Source of the DNA: Anaerovibrio lipolyticus DSM 3074
GTDB lineage: Bacteria > Bacillota > Negativicutes > Selenomonadales > Selenomonadaceae
DNA: 39,652 nt
Assembly: GCF_900141865.1 (NCBI RefSeq)
Contig: NZ_FQYW01000024.1
Coordinates: 1-39,652, forward strand
Reading direction: 5' to 3'
The translations under genes and the position numbers were made by a program. Positions 8,461 to 18,014 of the stretch are shown here, one piece after another. A model generated the notes under the pieces. The model ran no database searches. It worked only from the letters and a program-made list of their open reading frames with translations, and had not been told where the DNA came from. The stretch's first letter is position 1; each line of letters begins with the position of its first letter.

Positions 8461-9378
8461 ATGGAAATTAATCAGGAATTTGTTGATGGCATAAAGAAAA
8501 TTTTACCTGTAGAACAGTTTTATATAAATGAACCAATGAGCAAGCACACCACTTTTAATATTGGTGGTCCTGCTGATTATCTTATTTTTCCCGGTAGCAT
8601 GGATCAGCTTCAGTCTGTTATTAAGCTGATGAATCAGTGCGATATTCCTTTTACCATTCTCGGCAATGGTTCCAATGTGTTGGTTTTGGATAAAGGCATC
8701 AGAGGTGCAGTAATTAAATTCCATGCACCAATGTCCTACAAGCGTTGTGAAGGGAATAAGATCATTGCTGGTGCTGGCGCATATCTTAAACATATTTCCC
8801 AGTATGCCGCTGAAAACAGCCTTACTGGTATGGAATTTGCCTGTGGTATTCCTGGTTCTCTGGGCGGTGCGGTATTCATGAATGCTGGTGCTTATGACGG
8901 GGAAATGAAGAATGTTGTTACGGAGGTAAAGACTGTAACAGCAACTGGCAAGATATTGACCTATGGTCCTGATGAGTTTAACTTCGGTTATCGTCACAGT
9001 GTTTTCCAGGCCAATGGCCAGGCTATTGCAGAGATTACCCTTGAGCTTCAGCCAGGGGATAAAGCCGAAATCCAGGCCAAGATGGACGATTATACTGCAC
9101 GTCGTGAAAGCAAGCAGCCTCTTGAAATGCCAAGTGCCGGCAGTACCTTTAAGCGTCCCGAGGGCTACTACGCTGGAACCTTGATTGACAGCACTGGCTT
9201 GAAGGGCCTGCAGGTTGGCGGTGCCCAGATTTCCACTAAGCATGCTGGATTCGTGGTTAATTCCGGCCATGCCACAGCCCAGGATGTTCTTGACCTTATA
9301 AAGGAAGTACAGGATAGGGTATACAAGGAAAAGGGCGTAAAGCTCTATCCAGAGGTTCGTATTATTGGAGAGCAGTAA
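8461..9378 (+). CDS. murB: UDP-N-acetylenolpyruvoylglucosamine reductase
   Basis: MurB reduces UDP-GlcNAc-enolpyruvate to UDP-MurNAc with NADPH and FAD, the second committed step of peptidoglycan precursor synthesis, in the cytosol. 305 residues is normal for type IIb MurB. FAD-binding motifs are clear: ILGNGSNVLV (~67-75) and CGIPGSLGGAVFMNAGAY (~128-145). The proton-donor serine is S228 in PSAGSTFKRP, the conserved arginine lies in YRHSVF (~R178), and the C-terminal glutamate is in YPEVRIIG. The ATG has GGAG about 9 bp upstream, and the promoter is directly upstream. The stop overlaps the next start by one base (TAATG), so the CYTH gene is translationally coupled. Confidence 0.97.
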   Translation: MEINQEFVDGIKKILPVEQFYINEPMSKHTTFNIGGPADYLIFPGSMDQLQSVIKLMNQCDIPFTILGNGSNVLVLDKGIRGAVIKFHAPMSYKRCEGNKIIAGAGAYLKHISQYAAENSLTGMEFACGIPGSLGGAVFMNAGAYDGEMKNVVTEVKTVTATGKILTYGPDEFNFGYRHSVFQANGQAIAEITLELQPGDKAEIQAKMDDYTARRESKQPLEMPSAGSTFKRPEGYYAGTLIDSTGLKGLQVGGAQISTKHAGFVVNSGHATAQDVLDLIKEVQDRVYKEKGVKLYPEVRIIGEQ

Positions 9379-9842
9379 TGGGTATTGAAATAGAGCGTAA
9401 ATACCTCATAAATAAAGATAAATGGCAACCCAAGGATGAAGGCGTAAGTATTCGTCAAGGCTACCTCTGTACTGACAAGGAGCGCACTGTTCGTGTCCGT
9501 ACCAAAGGAAAAAAAGCATATCTCACCATTAAAGGTGAAAATAAGGGGATTTCCCGTATGGAAATGGAATACGAGATCCCCTTTGAGGATGCTACCAAGC
9601 TCCTTGATAATCTATGTCATAAGCCACTTATAGAAAAAACACGTCATATAGAGGAGCATTTGGGCCACACATGGGAAATTGATGTTTTCTTCGGTGATAA
9701 TGAGGGCCTTATAGTGGCGGAGGTGGAGCTAGCTTCTGTTGATGAGGAAGTGAAGTTGCCGGACTGGATTGACAGGGAAGTGTCGGATGATAAGCGGTAC
9801 TATAATTCCAGTTTATGTTTAAAGCCTTATGTAACATGGTAA
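9378..9842 (+). CDS. CYTH-domain phosphohydrolase/cyclase-like protein
   Basis: 154 residues, a single CYTH domain. The N-terminal signature ExExK is present (E4, E6, K8 in GIEIERKYLI), and charged strands lining the tunnel follow (TVRVRTKGKKAYLTIKG, then EMEYEIP). Bacterial CYTH proteins are mostly metal-dependent inorganic triphosphatases; a few are class IV adenylate cyclases, and sequence alone does not decide. It lacks the CHAD domain often fused to such proteins. The start overlaps the murB stop by one base and a terminator follows, so murB and this gene form a two-gene operon. Confidence 0.88.
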   Translation: MGIEIERKYLINKDKWQPKDEGVSIRQGYLCTDKERTVRVRTKGKKAYLTIKGENKGISRMEMEYEIPFEDATKLLDNLCHKPLIEKTRHIEEHLGHTWEIDVFFGDNEGLIVAEVELASVDEEVKLPDWIDREVSDDKRYYNSSLCLKPYVTW

Positions 9843-9846
9843 ATCA

Positions 9847-9873
9847 GGACCAGTTAATACTGGTTCTTTTTTA
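9847..9873 (+). terminator. Rho-independent terminator after the murB operon
   Basis: GACCAGT / ACTGGTT stem with a TAAT loop, followed by C and a run of six Ts. Confidence 0.85.
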
Positions 9874-9949
9874 TTTACTTTTAAAAAATAATTTTAACTA
9901 TTATGATTAATATGTTATTAATAATAAAAGAATTAGGACTTTTGATTTA

Positions 9950-9977
9950 TGCACATAGTAAAATTGTGTGGTATAAT
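9950..9977 (+). promoter_or_regulatory. promoter of the two-partner secretion genes
   Basis: Perfect -10 TATAAT (9972-9977) with the extended element TGG directly before it. A weak -35 TGCACA (9950-9955) lies 16 bp upstream. It is about 60 bases before tpsB. Confidence 0.5.
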
Positions 9978-10036
9978 TTAAACTGTTGTGTAAAAATAGG
10001 TTATTTATTACGTTGAGGTGATTAATTCTTTATATT

Positions 10037-11710
10037 ATGAGTAGGAAATTAAGTTTTTTAGGTTTGGGACTTTCCCTTTTGATGCTGCCATATAATGAGG
10101 CTACAGCAGCTCCATTTGAAATGCCGGATGCTGGTGTTATTTCTTCAAATATAAATAAGGAGAGAAATTGGAAGCCTAAATCTGATACTGATGATGTAGA
10201 GGTTAATATTGACCTTGGCCAGCAGAAGCTGGGTGATAATAAAATTAAGGTCAAGGTAAAGGAATTGCGGTTGGAGGGCAATACCATTTTTTCCAGCAGT
10301 GAGCTGATGGAGCAGGTGGGACACCTTATTACTCCACAAATGACCTTTAATGATATGCTGCAAGTAAGTCAGGCCATCACTGATTATTATCGTAAGCATG
10401 GCTATATGACTACCATTGCGTACCTGCCAACTCAAAATATTACAGAGGGAATAGTCACAATAGAGGTTATGGAAGGCGCTTATGATGATATTTCCTTTGA
10501 TAACTCCTCTGAACTGTTAACAAGCAGAGCAGAGGGATTAACCCATAGAGCCAAGAAGGACAGAGTTATCAATAAGCATGAGCTGGATCGGATGCTGTTC
10601 ATTTTAAATGATATACCTGGCGTAAAGGCTCACGCATTTCTGTCACCGGGAAAATCCAATGGTGAGGCATATACTGTTTTCAAACTTACCACCACGGAAA
10701 AGCAGGGTGGCTTTATTTATGTGGATAATTTTGGCAACCACTACACAGGCAGAAATCGTATTGGTGCTTTGTACCATTGGAATAATCTGAGTCACGTGGG
10801 GGATCAGCTCCAGCTTGGTTATATGCGCAGTACCCAATATGATGATTTGCAGAATTATTCCATAAAATATGAGTTGCCTGTTTTTAATTATGGTACCTTT
10901 GCCTCTCTGGAATATTACAGAACAGACTATGAGCTGGGTGAGAAATATCGTCCGTTGCATGCTTATGGTAAATCAGATACTTTTAGACTGGCTACACGAA
11001 CACCATTAAAGCGTACTTTGGATAATAATTTATATTTTAGATTCAATGTGGAATATACCAGACTGACAGACCGTATTGGCTTCTGGAATACCGATTCCCA
11101 AAGACATCTTTATGGCATACGCTTCGGCTTGGACGGAGATTATCGTACCAAATGGTTTGCCTCAAATTATAAGGTTATGCACACCATTGGACGTGCTGTA
11201 ATGGATACTCCTTATGCTAAGGACGGAGATGTACTTGGTACAGAGGGTGGCTATCAGAAGACCACTTTTGATTTTTATCATATTCAAAAGTTAAATGATA
11301 AACTGACAGCCCATCTTACTCTGTCATGGCAGAAGTCGTGGAATAATCTGGATTCCTCCGAGAAGTTTTATATTGCCGGCTACAATGGTGTAAGGGCATT
11401 CCCACAGGGTGAAGCCAGCGGTGATGACGGTTTTCTGGGCTCCTTCGAGCTGCGTCAGACTTTAGGTAACTCAAATTTCAAGCTGGCGGCATTTTATGAT
11501 GTGGGCTGGGTAAATATGGTCCATCATAATCCATTTGGCAATAGTGAATCCCGTTATCTTCAGGGTGCAGGCCTTGGACTTATTTATCAGCAGCCGGGTG
11601 ACTGGTATGTACGAATTGATTATGCTATGCCTATCGGTGATCGTTATTCAAACAGCTACGGTCATGATATGGATGGTATATGGTGGTTCCAGGCTGTAAA
11701 GAAAATTTAA
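10037..11710 (+). CDS. two-partner secretion outer-membrane transporter (TpsB, FhaC/ShlB family)
   Basis: 557 residues with a signal peptide (hydrophobic core LGLGLSLLML, cleavage near EATAA, ~residue 25). A POTRA_2-type periplasmic domain follows (VKELRLEGNTIFSS... to VEVMEGAYDDISF, ~75-160). The C-terminal ~380 residues are rich in alternating aromatic strands and form the 16-stranded barrel. The signature VRAFP..GEASGDDG near residue 455 corresponds to the VRGY/F loop of FhaC. It exports the TpsA exoprotein encoded 44 bp downstream. The nearest Shine-Dalgarno (GAGGTG, 10015) is ~16 bp from ATG 10037, unusually far. This gene proves a second (outer) membrane. Confidence 0.93.
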   Translation: MSRKLSFLGLGLSLLMLPYNEATAAPFEMPDAGVISSNINKERNWKPKSDTDDVEVNIDLGQQKLGDNKIKVKVKELRLEGNTIFSSSELMEQVGHLITPQMTFNDMLQVSQAITDYYRKHGYMTTIAYLPTQNITEGIVTIEVMEGAYDDISFDNSSELLTSRAEGLTHRAKKDRVINKHELDRMLFILNDIPGVKAHAFLSPGKSNGEAYTVFKLTTTEKQGGFIYVDNFGNHYTGRNRIGALYHWNNLSHVGDQLQLGYMRSTQYDDLQNYSIKYELPVFNYGTFASLEYYRTDYELGEKYRPLHAYGKSDTFRLATRTPLKRTLDNNLYFRFNVEYTRLTDRIGFWNTDSQRHLYGIRFGLDGDYRTKWFASNYKVMHTIGRAVMDTPYAKDGDVLGTEGGYQKTTFDFYHIQKLNDKLTAHLTLSWQKSWNNLDSSEKFYIAGYNGVRAFPQGEASGDDGFLGSFELRQTLGNSNFKLAAFYDVGWVNMVHHNPFGNSESRYLQGAGLGLIYQQPGDWYVRIDYAMPIGDRYSNSYGHDMDGIWWFQAVKKI

Positions 11711-11754
11711 ATACTTTTTCATTATCAATAATTAAATGGAGACGTAATTTTATA

Positions 11755-14643
11755 ATGACAAATCGAAATTTATTAAGTAAAAAAATAATATTAGGGCTGG
11801 CTACAGCTACCTTGTGCTATGGACCTTTTGGAGTGGGGTATGCTGAGGTTGGTAATGATGCATTGCCAAACATCGATAAAGTTGCTTATGGTGATGTTAC
11901 CATTTCTACTACAACAGCAACTGAAGAAAATCAAGCTGTTAAGTCTACAATGGATATTTTACAGACCACTGATAAGGCAATTATTGACTGGAATTCCTTT
12001 AATGTAGGCAGAGATGCCACGGTAAACTTTATCCAGACCCTTAATGGAAAGCCAAATGTGGCAGCCATGACCCTTAATCGGGTAAATGAGGCTGGTGGCA
12101 TGTCTGAAATTGCCGGTCATATTAATTCCATTGGTTCTTTTATTTTGGTAAATCCTAATGGAACAATGTTTTATGAGGGTTCAGAGGTTAATGCGGCTGG
12201 TGTAGTTATATCTACTGCTGATATTGATGCTGAGCAATTCAAAAATGGTAAGCTGTATTTCAAGCAAGATGGTACAAAAAATGAGAATATTATTATAAAT
12301 GGCAAAATTAATGCATCCACCAATGGCGAATATATGGATAAAATGTTATCTGATATCAAAAATAATGATGCATTAATGGCCAAGTTAAAGGAGAATTTAA
12401 AAAATTCGCCACTTAATTTGGATGGTATTCAGCTGGCTACAGGTTTTTCTGTTGCTAATAACACCATAAAGCTGGTGGCTGATGGGGATATTACTGTTGG
12501 TGAAAAGGGCTCCTTGCAGGCCGTAACCTCTACCACTATTTCCGGTGATAAAACTGTAGGTACAGAGGAATTCTCCGTGGAGGGAGATAGCAGTACCAGA
12601 CTAGGTTCCATTACACTAAGAGCTGACCAGAACGCTGATGATGTTAATAAGGATGGTAAAGCTGCTAAGGTATATCTGAACTATGATTACAATAAAGATG
12701 CGCCTCAGATAGCTTCACATAGTGTTGGAATATATTATAATCCTGATATTGTTAGCAAGGAAGCAACGGTAGAAAGTCTAGGTATCACTGGTGCAAATGC
12801 AACTAACTATACTCAGAAGGATTATACCAATTACAGCAAAGAGGCCGAAGCCTATAAGAGCAAGGTAGCACAGATATTTACTGAATTTAGCCGTAGCGAT
12901 GACAAGAAAGCTGTTACCCAAACTCGTGGTATCCAGAATCAGGGCTATCATATGCTGGTAAATAACCTTTATCAGATGGAAGCAATCCAGTATTCTGACA
13001 AAGCCAATATGGGCGGTTCCTACGCTCAGGGTACTAGCTTTCAAGCTGAAAATACCAAATATTGGAATGATGGCAAAGGCTTTAAGTCCATTGGCTCCAC
13101 CGATAATGTATTCCATGGTGGTTTCACCGGTCATGGTGGCTCCAATACCTATTCTATTACCGATTTGACTATAAATCGCCCAGATGAGGATAATGTGGGC
13201 TTATTTGGTGTGGCTAAGAAGGCTTCCTTCTGGTCTATGAATTTAGTTGACTCCAATATTATTGGTAAAAATAATGTAGGCGGTATCGCCGGGCAGGCCA
13301 CTGACTACTCTAAATTTAGCAGTATTTCCGTCCGAAAGAGTATACCAGCCAACAATGTTATTTCCGAAACTAATAACATTACTGGTAATGATAATGTTGG
13401 TGGTATTGTTGGAGAAATATTTAATGGTGGTACTATCCGTTTTTCCAGTAATAATGACCAGATTGGCGGTAACAATAAGGTAGGTGGCCTCGTTGGCAGC
13501 CTTTCTGGTGGAGCTGCTGGCGGAAGTGATGAAGGGTCCAGCAATAACATATATAAGAGCAATAATAGTGGTGTTATCAATTCAAATGGTAAATCTGCTG
13601 GTGGATTGGCTGGTTATATTAATTCTTCTTTAAATACCAAAGACAATCAATTTGCCACTGGTGATAATACTGCAAAAGATACTACCATGAAATCAGCTGC
13701 TGTAGCTATTATTGAATCCTATTCCAACGGATCAGTTCAGGGTAACGAAGATGTAGGCGGTATTGTAGGCACCTTGGAAAATGGAACAATACAGTATACC
13801 TATAACACCAATGAAAATGCTGCTTTAAGCAGTAGTTCCGTTGTCAGTGAAGCTTCCGTAGGTGCTGGTACTTCTATATATGGTAGGGTTAATGGTACTA
13901 CTAATGTAGGTGGTATCGTTGGTAACATGACTGGTGGTGCTATCGACCAGTCTTATAATGCCGGTAATATTGAAGGTTCTACCAATGTTGGTGGCGTAGT
14001 GGGATCCATGTCTGGTGGCTCTATTACCAAGGCTTATAATGCTGATAATAACACTGTATTAAAAACAAGCACTAATTATGCAGAATATTATGGCTTTAAG
14101 GTGGGTAATGATTCCTATACCTATGACCATGCCAACCAGACCTGGTTGAAAAATGGTTCTGCAATAAGTCCTGCAGACTTGAAGAAAGTCGATGAAAGTA
14201 AGCGCGTATACAATAACCGCCTTGCTTATCGTGATGCTACTGTAACCGGTACTGAAAATGTAGGTGGTATTGTAGGTACCATGTCTAATGGTTCCATGGA
14301 CCAGGTGTATAATGCCGGTCGGGTTAAGGCCAATGAAGACGCATCTAATGTTGGGGCCTTTGTAGGTAAGTATGAGGCTGGCAGCGTAAATGACAGCTTC
14401 TATGTAACCACTGAAAATGATGGTACAAAAGTTACTGCACAAGATCAGGTTGTGGGCAATAAAGAAGGATCCACTATGGAAGGAATTACAGCCAAGACCC
14501 TTTATGAGGCTCAAAGCCCTAATATTCTTAAGTGGACAAGTAAAAAGGATAATAGCGACAATTATAAAAATACAGGCAATGGCTGGACCATATACAACAA
14601 TTCTTCCACTCCGTTGCTTAATCATTTCATGAAAATGGATTAA
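11755..14643 (+). CDS. filamentous-haemagglutinin-like exoprotein (TpsA), 5' part before frameshift
   Basis: 962 residues from ATG 11755 (GGAGACG upstream), the partner of the preceding TpsB. A signal peptide is followed by a TPS secretion domain: WNSFNVG (~79) and the hallmark NPNG at 133-136 within ILVNPNGTMF. The middle carries at least five GLUG-type repeats of the form NVGGIVG...G.I.. .YN (from ~545 to ~890), typical of large surface adhesins. The frame stops at TAA 14641-14643, yet the same protein continues in another frame. Deleting one A from AAAA at 14632-14635 joins this part to the downstream frame and gives 1449 residues in total. A surface or secreted adhesin is the likely role. 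Confidence 0.88.
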   Translation: MTNRNLLSKKIILGLATATLCYGPFGVGYAEVGNDALPNIDKVAYGDVTISTTTATEENQAVKSTMDILQTTDKAIIDWNSFNVGRDATVNFIQTLNGKPNVAAMTLNRVNEAGGMSEIAGHINSIGSFILVNPNGTMFYEGSEVNAAGVVISTADIDAEQFKNGKLYFKQDGTKNENIIINGKINASTNGEYMDKMLSDIKNNDALMAKLKENLKNSPLNLDGIQLATGFSVANNTIKLVADGDITVGEKGSLQAVTSTTISGDKTVGTEEFSVEGDSSTRLGSITLRADQNADDVNKDGKAAKVYLNYDYNKDAPQIASHSVGIYYNPDIVSKEATVESLGITGANATNYTQKDYTNYSKEAEAYKSKVAQIFTEFSRSDDKKAVTQTRGIQNQGYHMLVNNLYQMEAIQYSDKANMGGSYAQGTSFQAENTKYWNDGKGFKSIGSTDNVFHGGFTGHGGSNTYSITDLTINRPDEDNVGLFGVAKKASFWSMNLVDSNIIGKNNVGGIAGQATDYSKFSSISVRKSIPANNVISETNNITGNDNVGGIVGEIFNGGTIRFSSNNDQIGGNNKVGGLVGSLSGGAAGGSDEGSSNNIYKSNNSGVINSNGKSAGGLAGYINSSLNTKDNQFATGDNTAKDTTMKSAAVAIIESYSNGSVQGNEDVGGIVGTLENGTIQYTYNTNENAALSSSSVVSEASVGAGTSIYGRVNGTTNVGGIVGNMTGGAIDQSYNAGNIEGSTNVGGVVGSMSGGSITKAYNADNNTVLKTSTNYAEYYGFKVGNDSYTYDHANQTWLKNGSAISPADLKKVDESKRVYNNRLAYRDATVTGTENVGGIVGTMSNGSMDQVYNAGRVKANEDASNVGAFVGKYEAGSVNDSFYVTTENDGTKVTAQDQVVGNKEGSTMEGITAKTLYEAQSPNILKWTSKKDNSDNYKNTGNGWTIYNNSSTPLLNHFMKMD

Positions 14644-16105
14644 CATCAACCGTCAGTACCAATATGATGGTACAGTTCATAACCTTATGACCACTGATGT
14701 GAACAATTATTATGGCGGTGCCTTCTTTGATCATGGCGATGGTAAAGATGTATATTCAACCACTGGAAAATATGGTACCTTAAAGTCTGTTATGGGTGGT
14801 TATAAGGCTAGCGACTGGGTTATTAAATCAGGCCAGGTAACTGGAAATGATGACCAAGAGCATATTTCCGTATATACCTACGACAATTCCACCATGTGGT
14901 CTCCGCAGCACGGTTATTACACTAGTGATGATGCCCGCATGATTATCACACCAAAGACAGTAACTGTTTCCGTAACTGGAGAAAAGACTTATGGAAATAA
15001 TGCCGTTGTAGGTGCTGAGTTTGCGGATAAACCTGTTGCTGATAGTGGTAAATATGCCATGAAAGTCACAAAAACTTTTGCCAAGGGTGATACTCTTGAA
15101 AATCTGTACAATGTTGATGCCACTAGCGTTAAATATAATTCTGACAGCAATAGTCTTGATGCTGGTACATATACAACGGGCTTTAGCAATCCTACATTTA
15201 CTAAGAAGAATGAAAATAACTATAACTACAGAATTGCTTTTACTGATAAACTTACAGTTAATAAAGCAAGACTTGATGTTGGACTTGTAGGTACTAAAAA
15301 ATATGGTGAGGATACCTCTAAGGGTATTTATGAATATTATGCCCTGCGGCGAAATACTGATTCTGGCAGTGATACCCTCAATAATGGTAATTTAAAGAGC
15401 TTTGATTATCATAATGACAAATATAATATTCCTGTAAAAAATGAAGGTAAAAAAGCAATCCCATCAGATAAAATTACAAAGCTGGAAGCAAATACTAATG
15501 TAACTAATGCCGGCAAAGATACCGAGTCAAGGGTTATTGATAAAAACACGGATATTCTTATTCACAAGGAATCCGATGGTAAATATGCTATTTACTCTTA
15601 CAAACTGGGTGATGTGGAGCTGGATGGCAAAGACATCGAAAAAAATTACGAGCTTCACTACAGTAACGAGGGTACATTAGATATTGTTCCGGACAATGTA
15701 GTTACTAAAAGATCAGGCAGTAAAACGCTTCCTGATAATTTTACTCCTGAAACAAATCCTGAAATGTTTAGAGAAATCTTAACTCCAGTTAAGCCTCATA
15801 ATACAGCACATCATCATCCAGATGTTTTTGAAAATATCGATGACGAGCATTTTGCTGAACAGATTCAGGAAACAGCAGAAGAAAGCAAGAATGGTGCCAC
15901 TGAAGAAAGTAAGAAAATACGTTATAGTGGCTACAATCCTAAGGAAGCCCGTGATGGTATCAGATTTATTACCGTAGAGGACACCGGTATTAATGTTGAA
16001 GATGCCAAAGTAGAGCATACAACCATCACAATTGAGCCAGACAGCTTGGTAAATGGTAATACTGAAATTACCATTAGTGGTGATGCTGAAGCTGTTGCAG
16101 AATAA
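14636..16105 (+). pseudogene. TpsA exoprotein, 3' part after frameshift
   Basis: This frame continues TpsA without interruption from TGG 14636 (WINI-NRQYQYDGTVHNL...) for 489 codons. There is no ribosome binding site near its first ATG (14687), so it is not an independent gene. It holds YDG/MBG-like beta modules, recognisable from ITPKTVTVSVTG-KTYG and a second LTVNKARLDVGLVGTKKYG unit, then a His/acidic linker (HHHP) and a charged C-terminal tail. Such modules are common at the distal end of TpsA adhesins. If the frameshift is genuine, the cell makes a shortened exoprotein; if it is a sequencing error, this is the C-terminal third of one protein. Confidence 0.8.
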
Positions 16106-16126
16106 GTTTAAAAAGATTATTTATTA

Positions 16127-16223
16127 ATGGCAGAGACTACTGCCTAGAGCGTCGGTCATGAACCTAAAAGTTTCTTTACGCTTCATGCCCTAATTGCTCT
16201 AGGCATTAGCCCCTGCCATTTTT
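16127..16223 (+). terminator. long tiered hairpin with T tract after tpsA
   Basis: Three nested pairings: ATGGCAG (16127-16133) with CTGCCAT (16213-16219), TGCCTAGAGC (16141-16150) with GCTCTAGGCA (16196-16205), and CATGAA with TTCATG (16157-16162, 16182-16187). A T run follows at 16219-16223. It ends the tps transcript. The size is unusual for a simple terminator. Confidence 0.7.
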
Positions 16224-16304
16224 GTAATATGAACTTATGTGCAGTCAAGATATACAAAAAAGCAATAAATATAACAATTTTACAAAAAATATGTCCTTCT
16301 GGTG

Positions 16305-16333
16305 TTGACAAAATTGCATATTGGCGTGATAAT
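16305..16333 (+). promoter_or_regulatory. sigma-70 promoter of the ilv-leu operon
   Basis: Consensus -35 TTGACA (16305-16310), 17-bp spacer and -10 GATAAT (16328-16333) preceded by T. The leader is only ~25 nt, too short for a T-box or a leader-peptide attenuator. Confidence 0.8.
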
Positions 16334-16365
16334 ATACACATGTTTTTGTTAATCTGGAGGGATTT

Positions 16366-16896
16366 ATGAAGCATGTTTTATCTGTATTGGTTAAAAACCA
16401 GCCAGGCGTACTGGTGAGAGTGGCCAGTATGTTTTCCAGGCGAGAATTTAACATAGAAAGCCTCACTGTAGGGGAAACGGAAAAAAGTGAGTTTTCCCGC
16501 ATTACAGTGGTAGTCAGCGGTGACGAAAACATCGTTGATCAGGTGATGAAGCAGTTGGGGAAGCTGCCGGACGTGGAGGTTGTGAAACGACTAAATGAGG
16601 GATCTTCCGTATACAGGATTATGACCCTTATCAAGGTTCAGGCAGACGATACCAACCGATTGGATGTGTTAAAAATGGCGGAGCTTTTCGGAGCTCGTGT
16701 CATTGATGTGCAGCCTACCACATTGATTTTTGAAATCACGGGTAGTGAGGACAAGGTGAAGGCCTTTAACCGAGTCCTTTCATCCTACAAGGTTTTAGAG
16801 GTCATCCAGACCGGTTTTACCGGCTTGGAGCGTGGGGAGCATACTATACTAGAATATTGTGAGGAGAGAGAGTATTATGGCAAAAATCTTTTATGA
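16366..16896 (+). CDS. ilvN: acetolactate synthase small (regulatory) subunit
   Basis: 176 residues. An N-terminal ACT domain ([20 protein letters not shown], with FNIESLTVG following) binds valine for feedback inhibition, and a C-terminal ALS_ss domain follows (~85-165). It regulates IlvB, the catalytic subunit of the first common step of valine, leucine and isoleucine synthesis. The Shine-Dalgarno GGAGGG is 6 bp upstream. It is the first gene of the operon, while ilvB is the last, 4 kb away; normally they are adjacent. Its 3' end overlaps the ilvC start by 20 bp. Confidence 0.96.
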   Translation: MKHVLSVLVKNQPGVLVRVASMFSRREFNIESLTVGETEKSEFSRITVVVSGDENIVDQVMKQLGKLPDVEVVKRLNEGSSVYRIMTLIKVQADDTNRLDVLKMAELFGARVIDVQPTTLIFEITGSEDKVKAFNRVLSSYKVLEVIQTGFTGLERGEHTILEYCEEREYYGKNLL

Positions 16897-17893
16897 TCAG
16901 GATGTTAATTGGGAAGTTATTAAGGATAAGACTGTTGCCATTATTGGTTATGGTTCCCAGGGTCATGCCCATGCATTGAACCTGAAGGAAAGTGGCTTGA
17001 ATGTGGTTGTTGGTCTTTATGAAGGCTCCCGTTCCAAGGCAGTTGCTGAAAGCAAGGGCCTGAAGGTTCTGCCAGTTGGTGAGGCTACCGCTGCTGCAGA
17101 TATTGTCATGATCCTGATTCCAGATGAGAAGCAGGCTGATGTTTACAAAAATGAGATTGCTCCTAATCTGAAGTCTGGTGCAGCTCTCGCCTTCGCTCAT
17201 GGTTTCAACATTCATTTCCAGCAGATTATTCCACCAAAGGATGTGGATGTATTCATGGTTGCCCCTAAGGGTCCTGGCCATCTTGTACGTCGTACCTTCA
17301 CTGAGGGTGGCGGTGTTCCGGATGTATTTGCTGTAGAGCAGGATGCTACCGGCCATGCATTTGAGCTGGCATTGGCTTATGCCCGTGGTATTGGTGGTAC
17401 CCGTTCCGGCTGTATCCAGACTACCTTTAGAGAAGAAACTGAAACTGACCTCTTTGGTGAGCAGGCTGTTCTCTGCGGTGGTGTTTGTTCCCTCATCAAG
17501 AACGGCTTCGAGACCTTGGTGGCTGCCGGCTATCAGCCAGAGATTGCTTATTTCGAGTGCTTCCATGAAATGAAGCTCATCGTTGATTTGATGTATGAGG
17601 GCGGTATGGCTAAGATGCGCAAGTCCATCTCCAATACCGCTGAGTTCGGTGATTATGTATCCGGTCCTCGCGTTGTAGGTGAGCCAAGCCGTAAGGCTAT
17701 GGAGCAGGTACTGAAGGAAATTCAGGATGGTACCTTTGCCAACAAGTTCCTTACCGATAATCGTGCTGGTGGCTGGGCTAACTTCTATGCTATGCGCCGT
17801 CTCAATGCTGAGCATCAGATTGAGGAAGTTGGTGCCAAGCTCCGTGGCATGATGTCCTGGCTGAAGGATGGAGCTGACCTTTCCAAAGACTAA
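16877..17893 (+). CDS. ilvC: ketol-acid reductoisomerase
   Basis: 338 residues, a class I enzyme. It isomerises and reduces 2-acetolactate (or 2-aceto-2-hydroxybutyrate) with NADPH and Mg2+, the second step of branched-chain synthesis. Seen: Rossmann motif [14 protein letters not shown] (~23-36), cofactor loop [18 protein letters not shown], and metal-binding acids in [16 protein letters not shown] and in [16 protein letters not shown]. The start is ATG 16877 with GAGGAGAG upstream; this overlaps ilvN by 20 bp in another frame. A hairpin with T run follows before leuC, which could lower downstream expression. Confidence 0.98.
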   Translation: MAKIFYDQDVNWEVIKDKTVAIIGYGSQGHAHALNLKESGLNVVVGLYEGSRSKAVAESKGLKVLPVGEATAAADIVMILIPDEKQADVYKNEIAPNLKSGAALAFAHGFNIHFQQIIPPKDVDVFMVAPKGPGHLVRRTFTEGGGVPDVFAVEQDATGHAFELALAYARGIGGTRSGCIQTTFREETETDLFGEQAVLCGGVCSLIKNGFETLVAAGYQPEIAYFECFHEMKLIVDLMYEGGMAKMRKSISNTAEFGDYVSGPRVVGEPSRKAMEQVLKEIQDGTFANKFLTDNRAGGWANFYAMRRLNAEHQIEEVGAKLRGMMSWLKDGADLSKD

Positions 17894-17944
17894 TTTAGAA
17901 TAAAAGAGGTTTTCTTCCTCGAATATAGAATAATCTAAATGTAG

Positions 17945-17981
17945 AACGGCTTACGCCATATTCTGGTGTAAGCCGTTTTTT
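17945..17981 (+). terminator. intra-operon terminator-like hairpin between ilvC and leuC
   Basis: AACGGCTTACGCC pairs with GGTGTAAGCCGTT (13 bp with one G-T pair) and is followed by TTTTTT. No new promoter is visible before leuC, so the hairpin most likely sets a lower level for the leu genes by partial termination. Confidence 0.8.
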
Positions 17982-18014
17982 GAAAATGAGCTGTGCATTT
18001 AGGAGGGACAAACT

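Noticed and set aside
8503-9270. 255-codon minus-strand reading frame
   Set aside because: Lies entirely opposite murB, has no ribosome binding site and no known motif; a shadow frame.
14632-14643. Programmed ribosomal frameshift in tpsA
   Set aside because: No slippery heptamer with a following stem or pseudoknot was seen; mutation, error or variation is more likely.
14059-14649. 196-codon minus-strand reading frame
   Set aside because: Antisense to the GLUG repeats of tpsA, without start signals; a shadow of repeat composition.
16224-16365. T-box riboswitch or leader-peptide attenuator before ilvN
   Set aside because: The promoter leaves only ~25 nt of leader; no T-box core and no short Leu/Val/Ile-rich frame.
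16844-17815. 323-codon minus-strand reading frame
   Set aside because: Antisense to ilvC, whose codon use leaves this frame open; product is unlike any protein family.
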